A DNA stretch of 64,000 bases from Phragmites australis. Lineage: Eukaryota > Streptophyta > Magnoliopsida > Poales > Poaceae. The notes under the pieces were generated by a model. It ran no database searches, had not been told where the DNA came from, and saw only the letters and a list, made by a program, of their open reading frames with translations. The first letter of the stretch is position 1; each line of letters opens with the position of its first letter. Position numbers and translations under genes: made by a program. Below, piece by piece: positions 11,392-22,900 of the stretch. The DNA lies in the NCBI RefSeq assembly GCF_958298935.1, contig NC_084936.1:9431501-9495500 (forward strand), given 5' to 3'.

Positions 11392-14300
11392 ATGGCGAGC
11401 CCTAGCCGCCGGGGCCTCCAGGCTGCACCGCCGCCGCCTCTGCCACCCTTCATCGACGCATCCTCCGGGGCTACCCCTAGTCGGCGGCCCCATCTACATG
11501 TGCCGGCAACCGCGTCGTCGGCGCGCCCTCCGACGTCGCGCCCTCCAGCGCAGCGCATGTTCACGGGATCCTCTTCTTCCGCCGCGGCAGGCTCCCCCTC
11601 CCTGGTAATCTCTTGATTCCGTGTTTAATGTTTGACTCTGTGCTGAATATGTTGTAGAATGAATCAACGTTTCTGGATCTATATTTGGACGTGTTTGCCT
11701 ACACGATTGGGGTTATCTTGTACTCCTTTCTGGATCCATTTTTGATGTAGAGTTGTTGAGCTGCCTAGAATCATTTTCTATGATTCCGCATGTCATTGGT
11801 CGGTTCTTCTTTTAGTTGTGACTGGAATCTCAGTGTGCAGCTTGGTTCATGATTTGTGTGTGAATGTGGCCTTAATATAGTTAGAGTTTTGATATGTTCT
11901 TTTAATAGACCTAGTTTTACTTGATTGAGGGTTCCAATGAGATGTGGCAGGTGACTTTTATTGAATCTTTCCTCCTGTCATCAGAGCACAAAATTACAAA
12001 ATCGAAGCCTTTCATTTTGTTCGTTCTATAGGATTCTTTGTATATGATTTTTCTACTAGAGACAAGACAATGTTGGGTTGATTTGTTCATTATGTGTTGT
12101 GTTTAAGGCCAAGATTCAGCTTTATGCTAGGCTAGTATTTCTCTGTTCTAATTTGAGAAAGGCATGGACAGAATAATCTCCACACAAAGTAAAGTGAAAG
12201 GAGCTAGACAAATAATCTCCCAATAACTTGTACCAAAATAACATTAAATGGTACAGTAAAGTGAAAGGATCGAATAATTTGTTGTATTCATTATGCATTG
12301 CTTATTCTTGCTGCCGATAACTTGTACCAGAATAACATTAAATGGTACAGTCATCCTAACCATGTCATTTTCTTGCTGAACTTAGAAGCGGAAGGTCCCA
12401 AGTGTGAAGCAGATCAATGCACCGCAAGCAAAGCGGTTCATGTCACCAATAGTACCAATGGCCGTGAGGTCACCTGGGATAAAGATAATGTTATCACCAA
12501 GAGTTGGGTCCCCATCTACATCACTGGCAAGGTCCCCATCGCCAATCCCAATATCTCCCTCTAGCAGTAAGTATTGTAATTTGCTACTTCTATTTTGTCA
12601 TAAACGTGTATCATTTGTGCAATAGTTTTCATGTCACTGTCTATTAAAAAAATCCATTCTATATTAGGATCTTCATGTCGAAATAGAAGACGGAAACTTA
12701 CATCTAAGATATGGACTGAATTTGAACCTATATATGATGGTCAAACTCTTGTGCAAGCTAAGTGCATTCATTGCAGCAGAATATTCAAAGCAAATCGAGA
12801 TTTTGGCACAAGTGGTTGTCGTAGGCATCTAAATAGTTGTGAGGGAAAATCCAGATTTGATCATATGCGTACCCAAATGAATTCCAATAATCTGTCCTTG
12901 CATGGTGCTCTAAAGAACTGGAAATTTGACCAAGAAGTAGCTCGACAAGAACTGATTAAGTTGATTGTCGTACATGAATTGCCATTCAGTTTAGTTGATT
13001 ACGCAAAATTTAGAAACTTTGTTGCTAGCCTAAATCCTTGGTTCACACTAGTTTCTAGAACTACCATCAAGGCTGATTGCATTGATGCATATGAGGAAGG
13101 GAAGGCAGCCCTACGAAAGATCTTACAAACCTCGACATCTAGAGTTTCACTCACAGCTGACTTGTGGACTTCAAATCAAACCCTAGGCTACTTATGTGTC
13201 ACATGCCACTTTATTAATGATAATTGGAGGCTCGTTAAAAGGATTATAAAGTTTACTCTTGTAGAGACACCTCATGATGGTAGAAACTTGTTCAATGCTA
13301 TGCTAAGGACTCTCCAAGATTGGAACATAGAAGATAAGGTCTTTGCAATCACAGTAGACAATGCAACAGTAAATGATTCTTTTGTGACATCTTTGCAAGA
13401 GAACCTTGTAGCCAAGAGTTTGCTACTCCGTAAAGGAAAATTGTTTCATTACCGGTGTGCTGCACATGTCTTAAATCTGATAGCTCAAGAAGGTTTCAAG
13501 GCCATGAGTGGTGCTATCGACAATATCAGAGATAGTGTAAACTATGTAAAGAGCTCACAAGCTCGCAAGGAAAGATTTGAAAAAATGGTCCAGCAAGTAG
13601 GTATAACTTGTCAGAAGCGCCCTACTCTTGATGTTGCTACAAGATGGAATTCAACATATGAAATGCTCAATTCAGCTTCGGAGTATAAGAGGGCATTTGA
13701 AGCTTTGACTCGAGAGGACACTCAATATGTACACGAGCCTTCGATTGAGGAATGGGACATGGCCAAGAAGCTTTGCAGCATGTTGAAGGTATTCTATGAT
13801 GCAACTAAAGAAGTGTCAGGCTCCAAATATCCTACTTCTAGCTGCTATTTCCATCAGATTTGGGAGGTGAAGAGAATGTTGGACAGAGAGTCCTCTAATG
13901 CAGACCAAGTCATTGCATCCATGGTTCACGAGATGAAGGAGAAATTCAAGAAATATTGGGATCTATCGTTCTTGAAGATTTGCATTCCTGTTATTCTAGA
14001 TCCTAGATTTAAGTTTGGCTTTCTTGACTTCCGTTTGAAAAAAGGCTTTGAAAATAGAGCATCCTTATACCTTTCTGAAGTGCAGAAAACATTTGTAAAA
14101 CTCTTTGCTGAGTATTCGTCAGACTCAATCTACAAGAATGCACAAACAGTAAATGATGATGAACTAAATGTAGATGAAAGCAACCCATGGGCAGATTGGG
14201 GGAAGCATCAAAGTGTGCAGCAAACGAGAAGAATAAGTGAGCTTGACGAGTACTTGGAAGAAGAAACAGTCCCCATAGGAGTTCCTTTCGACATCCTAGA

Positions 14301-14650
14301 GTTTTGGAAGATGAACTCCACCAAGTATCCTACACTTGCATGTATGGCACGTGACTTGTTAGCAGTCCCTGCCTCAACGGTAGCCTTTGAATCAGCATTT
14401 TCCACTGGAGAGAGGGTTATAAATGACTACAGAAGCAGATTGACTAGTGACACAATAGAGGCTCTTATCTGTCTGCAAGATTGGATACGAGCAAAAGGTA
14501 TTTACCCTTCCCCACACTACCCACACCAAAAGTTACATCTTCTGTTATTGTGTTTAACTGCGTATTGAATCCATTTCAATTGTTTTAGACTCTACATGGG
14601 ATAACATAGCTGGTAATTGGACTAGAAATGATGGCGATGATGAAATTTAA
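11392..14650 (+). CDS. hAT-family transposase, four predicted exons
   Basis: The enzyme cuts and pastes hAT elements in the nucleus. Predicted exons are 11392-11604, 12386-12566, 12668-14497 and 14589-14650; all introns are GT-AG and every phase agrees, giving 761 residues ending in an acidic tail. Exon 1 is proline/serine-rich; exon 2 opens with basic KRKVPS, a possible nuclear signal. The BED zinc finger uses C164, C167, H185 and C189. The RNase H-like core has D296 (TADLWTS), D362 (ITVDNA) and E706 (AFESAFSTGER), matching the hAT D-D-E triad, with RCAAHVLNLI and ATRWNSTYEM between. The C-terminal dimerisation domain is about residues 660-740. Exon 3 alone is open for over 600 codons. An upstream in-frame ATG at 11275 would add 39 residues. 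No disabling change was seen; splicing is inferred. Confidence 0.85.
12223..12351 (+). repeat. 35-bp direct repeat in transposase intron 1
   Basis: Two 35-bp copies (12223-12257 and 12317-12351) around AACTTGTACC and TTAAATGGTACAGT differ at one base and are offset by 94 bp. A shorter AGTAAAGTGAAAGGA motif also recurs nearby. This looks like a local duplication with no obvious role. Confidence 0.8.
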
Positions 14651-16088
14651 CTGCAAACTTCAGGTATCTCCTTTTAAATCTTTTGTTTTTGTTCTTCATG
14701 CTAGCAGCTGTAGATTTCAAAAACTGCTTAGTTTTATTCCATAGCAGCATAGGTATTGATGACATACTGCTCCAGTGCACTTGTTTAATAGACTGTTGCT
14801 TGATAAAATTAATCATTTCCATCGATAGTGGACAAAACCTGCTGATCGGTGTAATATTACTACAATGATGCCCTATGTGTTAGTCTTATTTACCTCAAAA
14901 GTTATTTCTTGATCCATATTTTTATTTACATACTGGGACATTTGCATGATCCTATCATTTCGATCTTGTTTCATGCTGTTATAATGTTGAAGTGTGGTGT
15001 GCCTTACAGGGTTTCATTTTTTTTGTTTCTGATCTCAACTGAAATACCCTAGTTGTATTTTCTTTCTGAAGTAATCCGAGTTGTATTTTCTTTTTGACAT
15101 AATCTTATTAGAATTTTCATTCTTTAAGTTTCTTGTAGTCATTGTAGTCATGGTTGATGTTTCATGACCAGATCCATCTCATGTGACCCATAGTCTCCTG
15201 GTTCCTACTTCAACCAGTGAGTATCTGCATAGATGCAGTTAAAGAGAGTGAGTATCTACATAGATGCCACTACTTCCTGTGTAGATTCTACTTCCTGTGT
15301 AGATTCTAGTATTCATGTAGCTATGTTCATCTGTCAAGTGATTCCTGCACTAATAGTCTTTTGGTCATTACTTTTGTATGCATTCAAACTATCACAGCCC
15401 ATAAGATTATCTATTCTGTACAGGCAAGAGAAAAACATTCAGCAACTTAATGAGCTTATCCAGAGCCTTCAGCTACAGCTGTTGCATTGTGGTGGCACTA
15501 ACAATACTGCTCACTAATAGTCTTTCGCATCTTGTACAGGGTTGTAGTATGTTGGTTTAGGATACTTTCCTGATTAAGATTCAAATATCTGTGTGCCAGT
15601 CTTTCTTGTGATTGTTGATTCTGCTACCTTCTAAATATGTGTGCTCCAATATGTATATGGTGGGTCATTTCTTGTGATGTTAGTTTCATGCTCTGTGTTT
15701 TTATAGCCGCTTGACTTTGTTCAAGTTCTACACTCAAAATTTTCCCCAGTAATTTTTGTTCTTTGTATGGTTTGAAAAAAAATTATTTTTTGTTAACGCC
15801 GCTGTATTCATGCACTGAGTCTCTTTGTTAACTTGTCGTTCATATATTAAACAGTGAAGATGAGGCTACGTTTCAAATTTAACAATCAGCAACACATAGT
15901 AGCACAAAACGATCAGCATCCTATCTGCGACGACAAAGCACATCGTAGCATGTACGCGGGCGCGGGCACCGCAAAAGCCCCACCTAAAGTTAGCGGTGCT
16001 TTGCGGGCTGCCGCAAAATCCCACAAAAAGCACGTGGCTAGTGCGGACGGGATGCAGACACCCGCAGCCCGCCCCACTTGCAACCGCA
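14651..16088 (+). other. non-coding 3' part of the hAT element
   Basis: No supported gene follows the transposase stop. The stretch is AT-rich until about 15940 and then GC-rich up to the terminus, as is usual for hAT subterminal regions. A perfect 18-bp tandem duplication (TACTTCCTGTGTAGATTC twice) lies at 15271-15306. Confidence 0.6.
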
Positions 16089-16096
16089 GGCTTGGT

Positions 16097-17110
16097 ACGA
16101 TAGGCTTAAGTCTTTCTTGCTAGGGCATAGGTATGTGATGAGGTCAGCTGATAAAACTTTGTTCACTCTCAAGTATGGCAATGATTTCTTACTTGTTCAG
16201 ATTTACGTGGATGATATTATTTTTTGTGGCTCTTCTCATGCACATGATGTGAGAGCTCAACTTCTTTCTTGGGCTGCAAATCAAGCAATGCAAGCAAGGT
16301 ACATTCATCCACCAAACAAAGTACACTAAGGATTTGCTGAAGAAGTTTGACATGAGCGATGTAAAGCCATTGGTGACACTAATGGCTACCTCGACCGTGC
16401 TTAATCCGGATGAAGATGACGAGGAGGTGGACCAGCGGGAGTACAAGAGCATGATCAGCTCCCTCCTATACCTGACAGCAACAAGACGCGACATCCACTT
16501 CACCGTCTTCTTGTGTGCTCGTTTCCAGGCTTCACTGAGGACGTTTCACCACCAAGGAGTGAAATGCATTCTGAGGTATCTCAAGCACACTCTTGAGTAT
16601 GGCCTTTGGTTTTCTGCATCCTCTTCGCTTTCTCTTTGTGGCTTTTCATATGCAGATTTTGCTAGTTGTGGAATTGACAGGAAGAGTACCTATGTTACTT
16701 TTCATTTCTTGGGTATTTCTCTTGTGTGTTGGTCTTCTCGCAAGCAGTCTAGCGTTGCGTAGTCTACTGCTGAAGCTGAATATGTACCTGCTTCTAGCTG
16801 TTGCTTACAGATTTTATGGATGGTTGCTACCTTAAGAGATTTTGAATAAGATTTTAGGAGTGTGCCACTTTTGTGTGACAACATCAGTGCCATAAGCTTA
16901 GCCAATAACCCAGTTCAACACTCGAGAACCAAACACATAGATGTGAGATTTCACTTCCTGAGAGACCACAATGAGAAGGGAGACGTTGAGTTGAGCTACA
17001 TATATACCCAACATCATCTAGCTGACATCTTTACCAAGTCTCTAGATGCAACAAGGTTTTCCTTTCTGTTGGGAGAGCGTGTTGTGTGCCATCCCTATGG
17101 CATTGTGTGA
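16097..17110 (+). pseudogene. Sirevirus pol, second part: reverse transcriptase active site and RNase H
   Basis: The frame interrupted at 11199 resumes with WYDRLKSFLL and reaches the reverse transcriptase catalytic motif IYVDDIIF near 16201. A short internal segment is missing around 16250-16300. The frame then continues with YTKDLLKKFDMSD, REYKSMISSLLYLTATR, RNase H motifs around YADFASCGIDRKS, AEAEYV, NPVQHSRTKHIDVRFHF and a CHPYGIV end at 17110, as in Opie-like Sireviruses. A stop at the AQSTAEAEYV position near 16760 fits CAG-to-TAG change. Confidence 0.8.
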
Positions 17111-18155
17111 GGGAGAGTTACCTTTGTACATACTCTATCTTACTTTTATTGTATTTGTATTGCATAGCATTTTTGTAAGATAATCATGTTAGCAAGCTTC
17201 ACTTATATGTTCTTTGCACTTTCTTGTATTAGTTGTGAATTTGTGCTGAGTGTAGTGGATGTATAACAATTTGTGTAAGCTTAGGCTCTTATTGAAACAT
17301 GGCATAAAATCTGTTGAGTAAGCTTATCTTTTCTAAGAATGAACTTGAAATGTGAACATAATATCTTGTTACCCTTGAGTATTTCCTTTAGCTTGATCAA
17401 TGCTTAAATTAGGGCTACTTCTGTGAAAAGCTTGTGCTAGGCCGCTTTGTTTAGTTCAGCGGATCGAGGGTTTTTAACCTTTGTCTATGTAAATGTTTAG
17501 CCCATGATTAACCCTTGGGAGAGTATGTGCTCTTTTGCATCGCAAAGGTACAACTTGTTTTGGCTTTGTAAAAAATTGCATATCTTGAATCCTATGTTGA
17601 CTTAATAAAATGAATGATCAAGTTTTGAGCTAAAATTGAATCCAATACGATGGCTTAAGGCTTCATGTGGTTTGCCAAAGAAGTGAACCCATGGTTGCTT
17701 AAAACTCACTTGAGGATAGTTAAATGATCAAATGAGAAAGTTAACTCTTGCTTTTTATGTGCTAAGAATGTTATTTTCATGTTATCAAACTAAAGCTTTG
17801 ATTGATATATGGGTGTTTCCATAGTCCGTCGGGTTGAACTTGGTGGCCTAGTTTGAACTTGATATAGCACTAGTTTATCTAATCTTTGCACTGATCATAA
17901 AATTGTTGATGCTTTTGTGGTGACATCTTTTGGATAATTGAACAACATGATCAAAGCTTGCTTCAGTCCCGGTGCTTATGATATGAACTCACTTCGAAAC
18001 TTTTTGTGCCTTTGAGTTATATTGTTTACTCCTCCTAGTTCTTTGATATCTCTAGTCCTTGCAAGTGCTTTGTGATCTATGTGCGAAGCTTTGTAGGCTT
18101 GCATTTCATTTGCACATCTTTTGTATAGTCTTGTAACCTTTATGTTTGCATTGCT
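17111..18155 (+). other. Sirevirus 3' non-coding region
   Basis: About 1 kb of AT-rich DNA lies between the end of pol and the first polypurine tract. Some Sireviruses carry an envelope-like gene here; I see no supporting frame. Confidence 0.6.
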
Positions 18156-18485
18156 AAAGGGGGAGAAAATATGTCCAAAGATATTATGCACTAATATTCA
18201 ACAAAGGAGGAGAAAATTGCATTTATCTAGAAATGAAAGAAAAAAATAGAATATGTGCAATCATTAAGGAGGAGCATGTGTTCTTGGGTTTTTGAGTTTT
18301 TCTTGCTCTTTTGAGGTTTTTAGTTTATCTTTGCCTCTCTTAGGGCTTTTGCAACTTTTCTTATGCCAAATGACATATTTTTCTCTTTCTCGAGTTTTTT
18401 TTCACTTGGATGAGCTTATCTTAATTTTTTCAAACCAAAATCTTTGTACTTTGAGGGTTGTCAATGCACTCATCAAGGGAGAGAT
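18156..18485 (+). promoter_or_regulatory. multiple polypurine tracts of Sirevirus copy 1
   Basis: Purine runs occur at 18156-18169 (AAAGGGGGAGAAAA), 18203-18216, 18265-18274 and 18475-18485, the last directly before the 3' LTR. Repeated tracts upstream of the 3' LTR are a hallmark of Sireviruses. The LTR-adjacent copy should be the functional primer for plus-strand synthesis. Confidence 0.7.
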
Positions 18486-19943
18486 TAAGAAACCACATTG
18501 AAATGTGCCTTGGTTTTACTTGTGACGAGTGATTGACATTGGTATTTATTTAGCTTGATGATCTTCAGTTTTGCATGAGCTTTGATGTTATTTGAATTGA
18601 TTTGGGATTTTATTTAAGCATATTGATTATGGACTAACTGGAATTGGAGTTGGAGATATACGTTTGCTTGTCTCATGGTGTGCAGGTGATGGATGCAACT
18701 TGGCGGTCGACGGCGGGATGATCGGGGCTAAACGGAGTGCTTGGTGCCGGATGATCAAGGAGGCCAGCCGGAGTCAAGGATGATTCTAACTGAACACGTG
18801 CATGTCAACTAAAGCATGGAAGGCGGATGGAGACAGCGTGTTGACAAAGTCAACCGAATGGGATGCCAGTGCAAGTGACAAGGCGGCCCGAGGGATCGGG
18901 AAAGGGAGAGACTTGCCAGTAGTCAAGATCGCAAGACAGAGGACATGCATCATCATCGGAGCGCTTGCTTCAGGTGCAAGCAAGTGGCTGCTAGTCACGC
19001 TTTGAGAAGTGTGCTAGGGTTTTGTGATTTGGCCTCAAAATTATAGGAGGACTGGAGGAGTATGTGGCACCATCATGAAGCCTGTGTCAAGGTGAAGCTA
19101 AGTTATGAAGGTGTCATGACTGTCCGATGAATGAAGAAGAAAATAGATTAAAATACCCTCGGTGATAGGTAGGAGTATACTATAAGAGAGGGGTATTTTG
19201 GGAAAAAATAAGAAAATTAGGGGTCAAATTTTCTAGACCTATAAATAGAGGGGTAGGGCTATAAGAGAGTTTGAACGAGCCACTTGAGCCCACTTGTGCC
19301 ACCCATTTGAGAGTTTAGAGCTAGAGTTTTTAGAGGAGAGAAGGATGAGTACTTAGTCTATGTAATAGGTGAGAGTTTTAAGAGATAAATCTTTGTAATC
19401 CGTCTAAAATAGGGCTGATCTCTTTGAGTAATAAAGTTTATATTTTTACATATGTTTGAATTCCCCTCCTTCTAGTTTCCCTCTATTGGTTCCCTTACAA
19501 GTTTGCAAGTTTTTTGTTTCTGATTTTGATTTTTGTTTTAGATTTTTCGGCTGAAATTTCAGCACTTTTCGTGGTCATTCTTCTTGTTACTAGAGGATAA
19601 AATTCGCATGCATAAGCTTATGTGATGGGGTCTAGAATTCTCTCTAGACAATCAATTTGGAGAGTTTCGTTGCTCAGTATTCAACTTTTCTTATTTATTT
19701 GTTAGTTGTGATCTATTGAGTGCTAAGACACATGAATTGATCTTAAATGGAATATATGATTCATATATCATCTATGTAGTCATGTTGCCTCGATTTTCTC
19801 TTATTAAAATTTCTCTCTATTTTTGTTTCTGCTTGAATTTTAAGGTGCGTTAGGTGATCTAAATAAGAGAAGATCATCGATTTTGCAAAAAAGTTGTTGA
19901 TGCGCCTATTTATCTCACTCTAATCATCAATTTCATTCCTACG
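18486..19943 (+). repeat. 3' LTR of Sirevirus copy 1
   Basis: It aligns with 5180-6589 along its length with many substitutions. It begins TAAGAAACC after the polypurine tract and ends CCTACG where CCTACA is expected. TATA-like CTATAAATAGAG lies near 19240. Confidence 0.8.
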
Positions 19944-22900
19944 TAAGATATTGTGCACATATGCCAAACATGCAAGTAACTCTAGGTTGTAGACGACTGC
20001 CCCTGGCCTGGCTACGGCCGTGTGCAGTCGTCCCTGTCATGCGGTGAACAACTGTTCTTTGACACCCACCATAGTTTGATCTATCTTTCCTGTTGTCTCC
20101 TATTCCCTAATGCTACACTATTGGCATAATATTCCATTTGAGTGAGTTCTCTTCTTACCTTTCGTTGTTTGGATGGTTACATGCAAGTGACCAATGAACA
20201 CAAAAAGATTTCTCCTACTTGCTCGCATATAAAGCAGTGCTCGGTGTACCTAGCTAGGTAGGCAGGAACATTTATTGTGTGTTAATTCTTGCCATAATTC
20301 ACGTTACGGATCAGGTAATGTACACTTCTTGGACGGGTGATTGCCCTGTGCTCATGCAGTGCATAAATCAACATTTTCTTTCCAAACAATGCATCCTAGT
20401 AGATTTGCATAACACAAACTGTCATTGATTTAGTGATATAAATTATAACGAATGGACTATTCAAAAACATTATAATTAATTAATGATGCAACAATAGTAC
20501 ATTGTTTGGGAGAAACCAAACTGCTTCCCCTTATTCCTTATCGACATGCACATCGATTCATCGAGCATTATTTATACAAGCATGCAAAGTGAAAAAAATA
20601 ATATTAAGACCATGATAAGCGCATTACAGTTTCAATCTCGGAGAGGTGTACAGCACACATACGGACCAAACTAATTTCGTGCAGCTCTTATCCGAGCTTA
20701 CAGGTTGGAGTGCACGTACCGCGCACCAGAAACTGATCAGCCTATATCCATGTATGCCCAAATTATGTCTTTCACATGAGCTCCAAATGCTTGATCCATA
20801 AGCATTGCTAGTACTATTTACAACAGTATGTAAAATATTTACTGCTTATTCACGAAACGATCAATCAAATAAAATCTGGAGCCATAGATTGTTCCATCTA
20901 GGATGGCGGTGAGGGAGGTGCCCAGTGATGAGCCACTGCACTGGTTGCAAATTTTTGTACTATATGATGGTGAGAGCCAGGAAGACTGGGATGGTGAGAG
21001 CCATGACAGAATGCATCAGAACATGCTAACACAATAAACAAATCTACAAAGTTTGGGTCACTTGCATTATATTCATGGGAAGCAGAAATAGATAAACTTA
21101 ACTAGAAAGATGGCGCGGTATTGCCACGCCTAATAGCCCCTGTTGTTGATAGTGGTTAATTATTGAACAAAGTATGATAAATTACATAGTATAAGTAGTA
21201 GTAGATATTAAAACGTATGTTTAAACTTAGATACAAAGAAGATAGGATGATGATAAATTTTTTTTAGGATGATGACCAAAATTTTCATACGATCCTAACT
21301 AATTCTGGCAATTCTTGTGGTTTACTATCACTATTTTTATATGTCCGTTTAATTGCAATAATGCACCTTTTTACCTCTTCGTGCTTATTATAGTTTACAT
21401 AAATAGCAGATGATATTTACTTTGCACTATATTTCTTTAGTTAAAGGTCTTAATAGTATACTTTATGAATTTATTAATATTGAAATAATTGATAGATCAT
21501 AAAAAATAACTCATTGGTAGAATCAGATAGAATGCTAGAAAAATGGTGTGCCGTGTCTGCCACGAGTTTGTACATTGCTCTAGCTGCTACTGAACTGGAT
21601 TCATTACACTCTACATGCTCCCATTGATGGATGACTGAAGGCAATGGAAAGGACCATAATGAATATTTTCGTAGGGAATATATGCAAAAATACGACAGGG
21701 TTAATGCAGTCCATAGCTAATACTTTATATGCATATACATGACTTGTTTAAACACATAAGTAATAATTACCACCCCTCGTCATAGCATGAACTGAACTGG
21801 ACTCCCACAAACTTCAGACAAAAGAGAGAACAACCTGGTCCATTCCAACTTGTTAAAACTCTGTTTAGACATCCAATGAGTAAAATGAAAAGGATATATT
21901 GCAACTACGTTAATCCATTGCCACTTTTCGTGTAAAACCGAAATTGGATATTGATGACCTAGCATATTTATGAATTTCCATGTTAGATGGCTGGTTCATA
22001 TGTCTGCTTTTGCAAACTCAACCTCATAATATATTGAGTCTTGTGAAAACGCAGGAAGCCCTCTATATATACGATTGTAATAGTTGCCCACTGATTAGAA
22101 AACCAAAAAAGGCAAAAAATCAACACTTGTTTTCTCAATACTCGAAAGAAGGATACTTCAACAGTGTTAGGGCTCTTGATAATTCAAAATCCATTAGGAA
22201 ATTCAGTGGGAAGTATAAATATCTGTCTATTCATAAATCATAAAAGATGTATGTTGACAAATATGGGCACGATTGAATCTTATCAAATGATTGTAGTAAC
22301 CAATAATAAACAGTTCTTGTCTATTGTTGGTATGCCAATACAGATTAAAAATATATTAACTGAAAAAAAATCTTTCATGAATACTCTAAGATAGTATGAC
22401 GGTAAACTGATGCACTTGGTGTAAATTATACTTCGATTATACGACAATCATTACATTTCTATATCCCAAATTAAGATTTCCATGGCTATGTCACTACCAT
22501 GATTCCCTGTACCCAAATAAAATCAGGTTAAAAAGGGGGGTTTAAAATGGGATCTAATTGACAATACAATAGTAAACAAACAGCTTGTACAATTCCTGTG
22601 GCGAATTCGAGAGACCACCTGGAGCAGATCTGCATCAAAGAAGGGAAAAGCCATTGCTGATCTGCCTGATCCAAGAAGGAAAACAAATGGCGAAGAACAG
22701 ATACGATACGGGGAGTATCTTGCAGTCATCCCGTAATCTGGTGAGTGGTGATACCAGCGTTGTTTGACGCTTCCAGGTCCATATACTCCAAACATGGCCT
22801 ATCCGAATGGTTGCCATTTTCTCCATATATTACGTTGCAAAAAAAAGGTAAAAAACACACAGCATTTTAGCTTTCTACTTTGTATAAACCATGCATAATA

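Larger units (their letters stand above)
11208..16088 (+). mobile_element. autonomous-looking hAT DNA transposon
   Basis: The 4881-bp element is bounded by a perfect 8-bp target duplication, GGCTTGGT (11200-11207 and 16089-16096), the size made by hAT transposases. The termini TAGGCTAGCAAGTGG and, inverted, TGCGGTTGCAAGTGG match at 11 of 15 positions. Both subterminal regions are GC-rich and share GCCGCAAA motifs. Removing element plus one duplication restores the conserved reverse transcriptase segment TRAWYDRL of the surrounding Sirevirus. Inside is one complete transposase gene (11392-14650), followed by about 1.4 kb without coding sequence. Confidence 0.92.
5180..19943 (+). mobile_element. 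Sirevirus-type copia retrotransposon (copy 1), interrupted by a hAT element
   Basis: Two LTRs of about 1.4 kb (5180-6589 and 18486-19943) flank a primer-binding site, a long gag with a coiled-coil-like tail, protease, integrase, reverse transcriptase, RNase H and a non-coding stretch with several polypurine tracts. This layout is characteristic of Sireviruses (Maximus/Opie-like). Without the hAT insertion it would be about 9.9 kb, normal for the group. In the parts I compared by eye the LTRs differ at roughly one base in ten, so the insertion is old. I could not identify a convincing 5-bp target duplication. All genes are decayed. Confidence 0.85.

Noticed and set aside
11296..11564. Minus-strand frames opposite transposase exon 1
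   Set aside because: They are shadows of the GC-rich exon on the plus strand, with no domain or signals.
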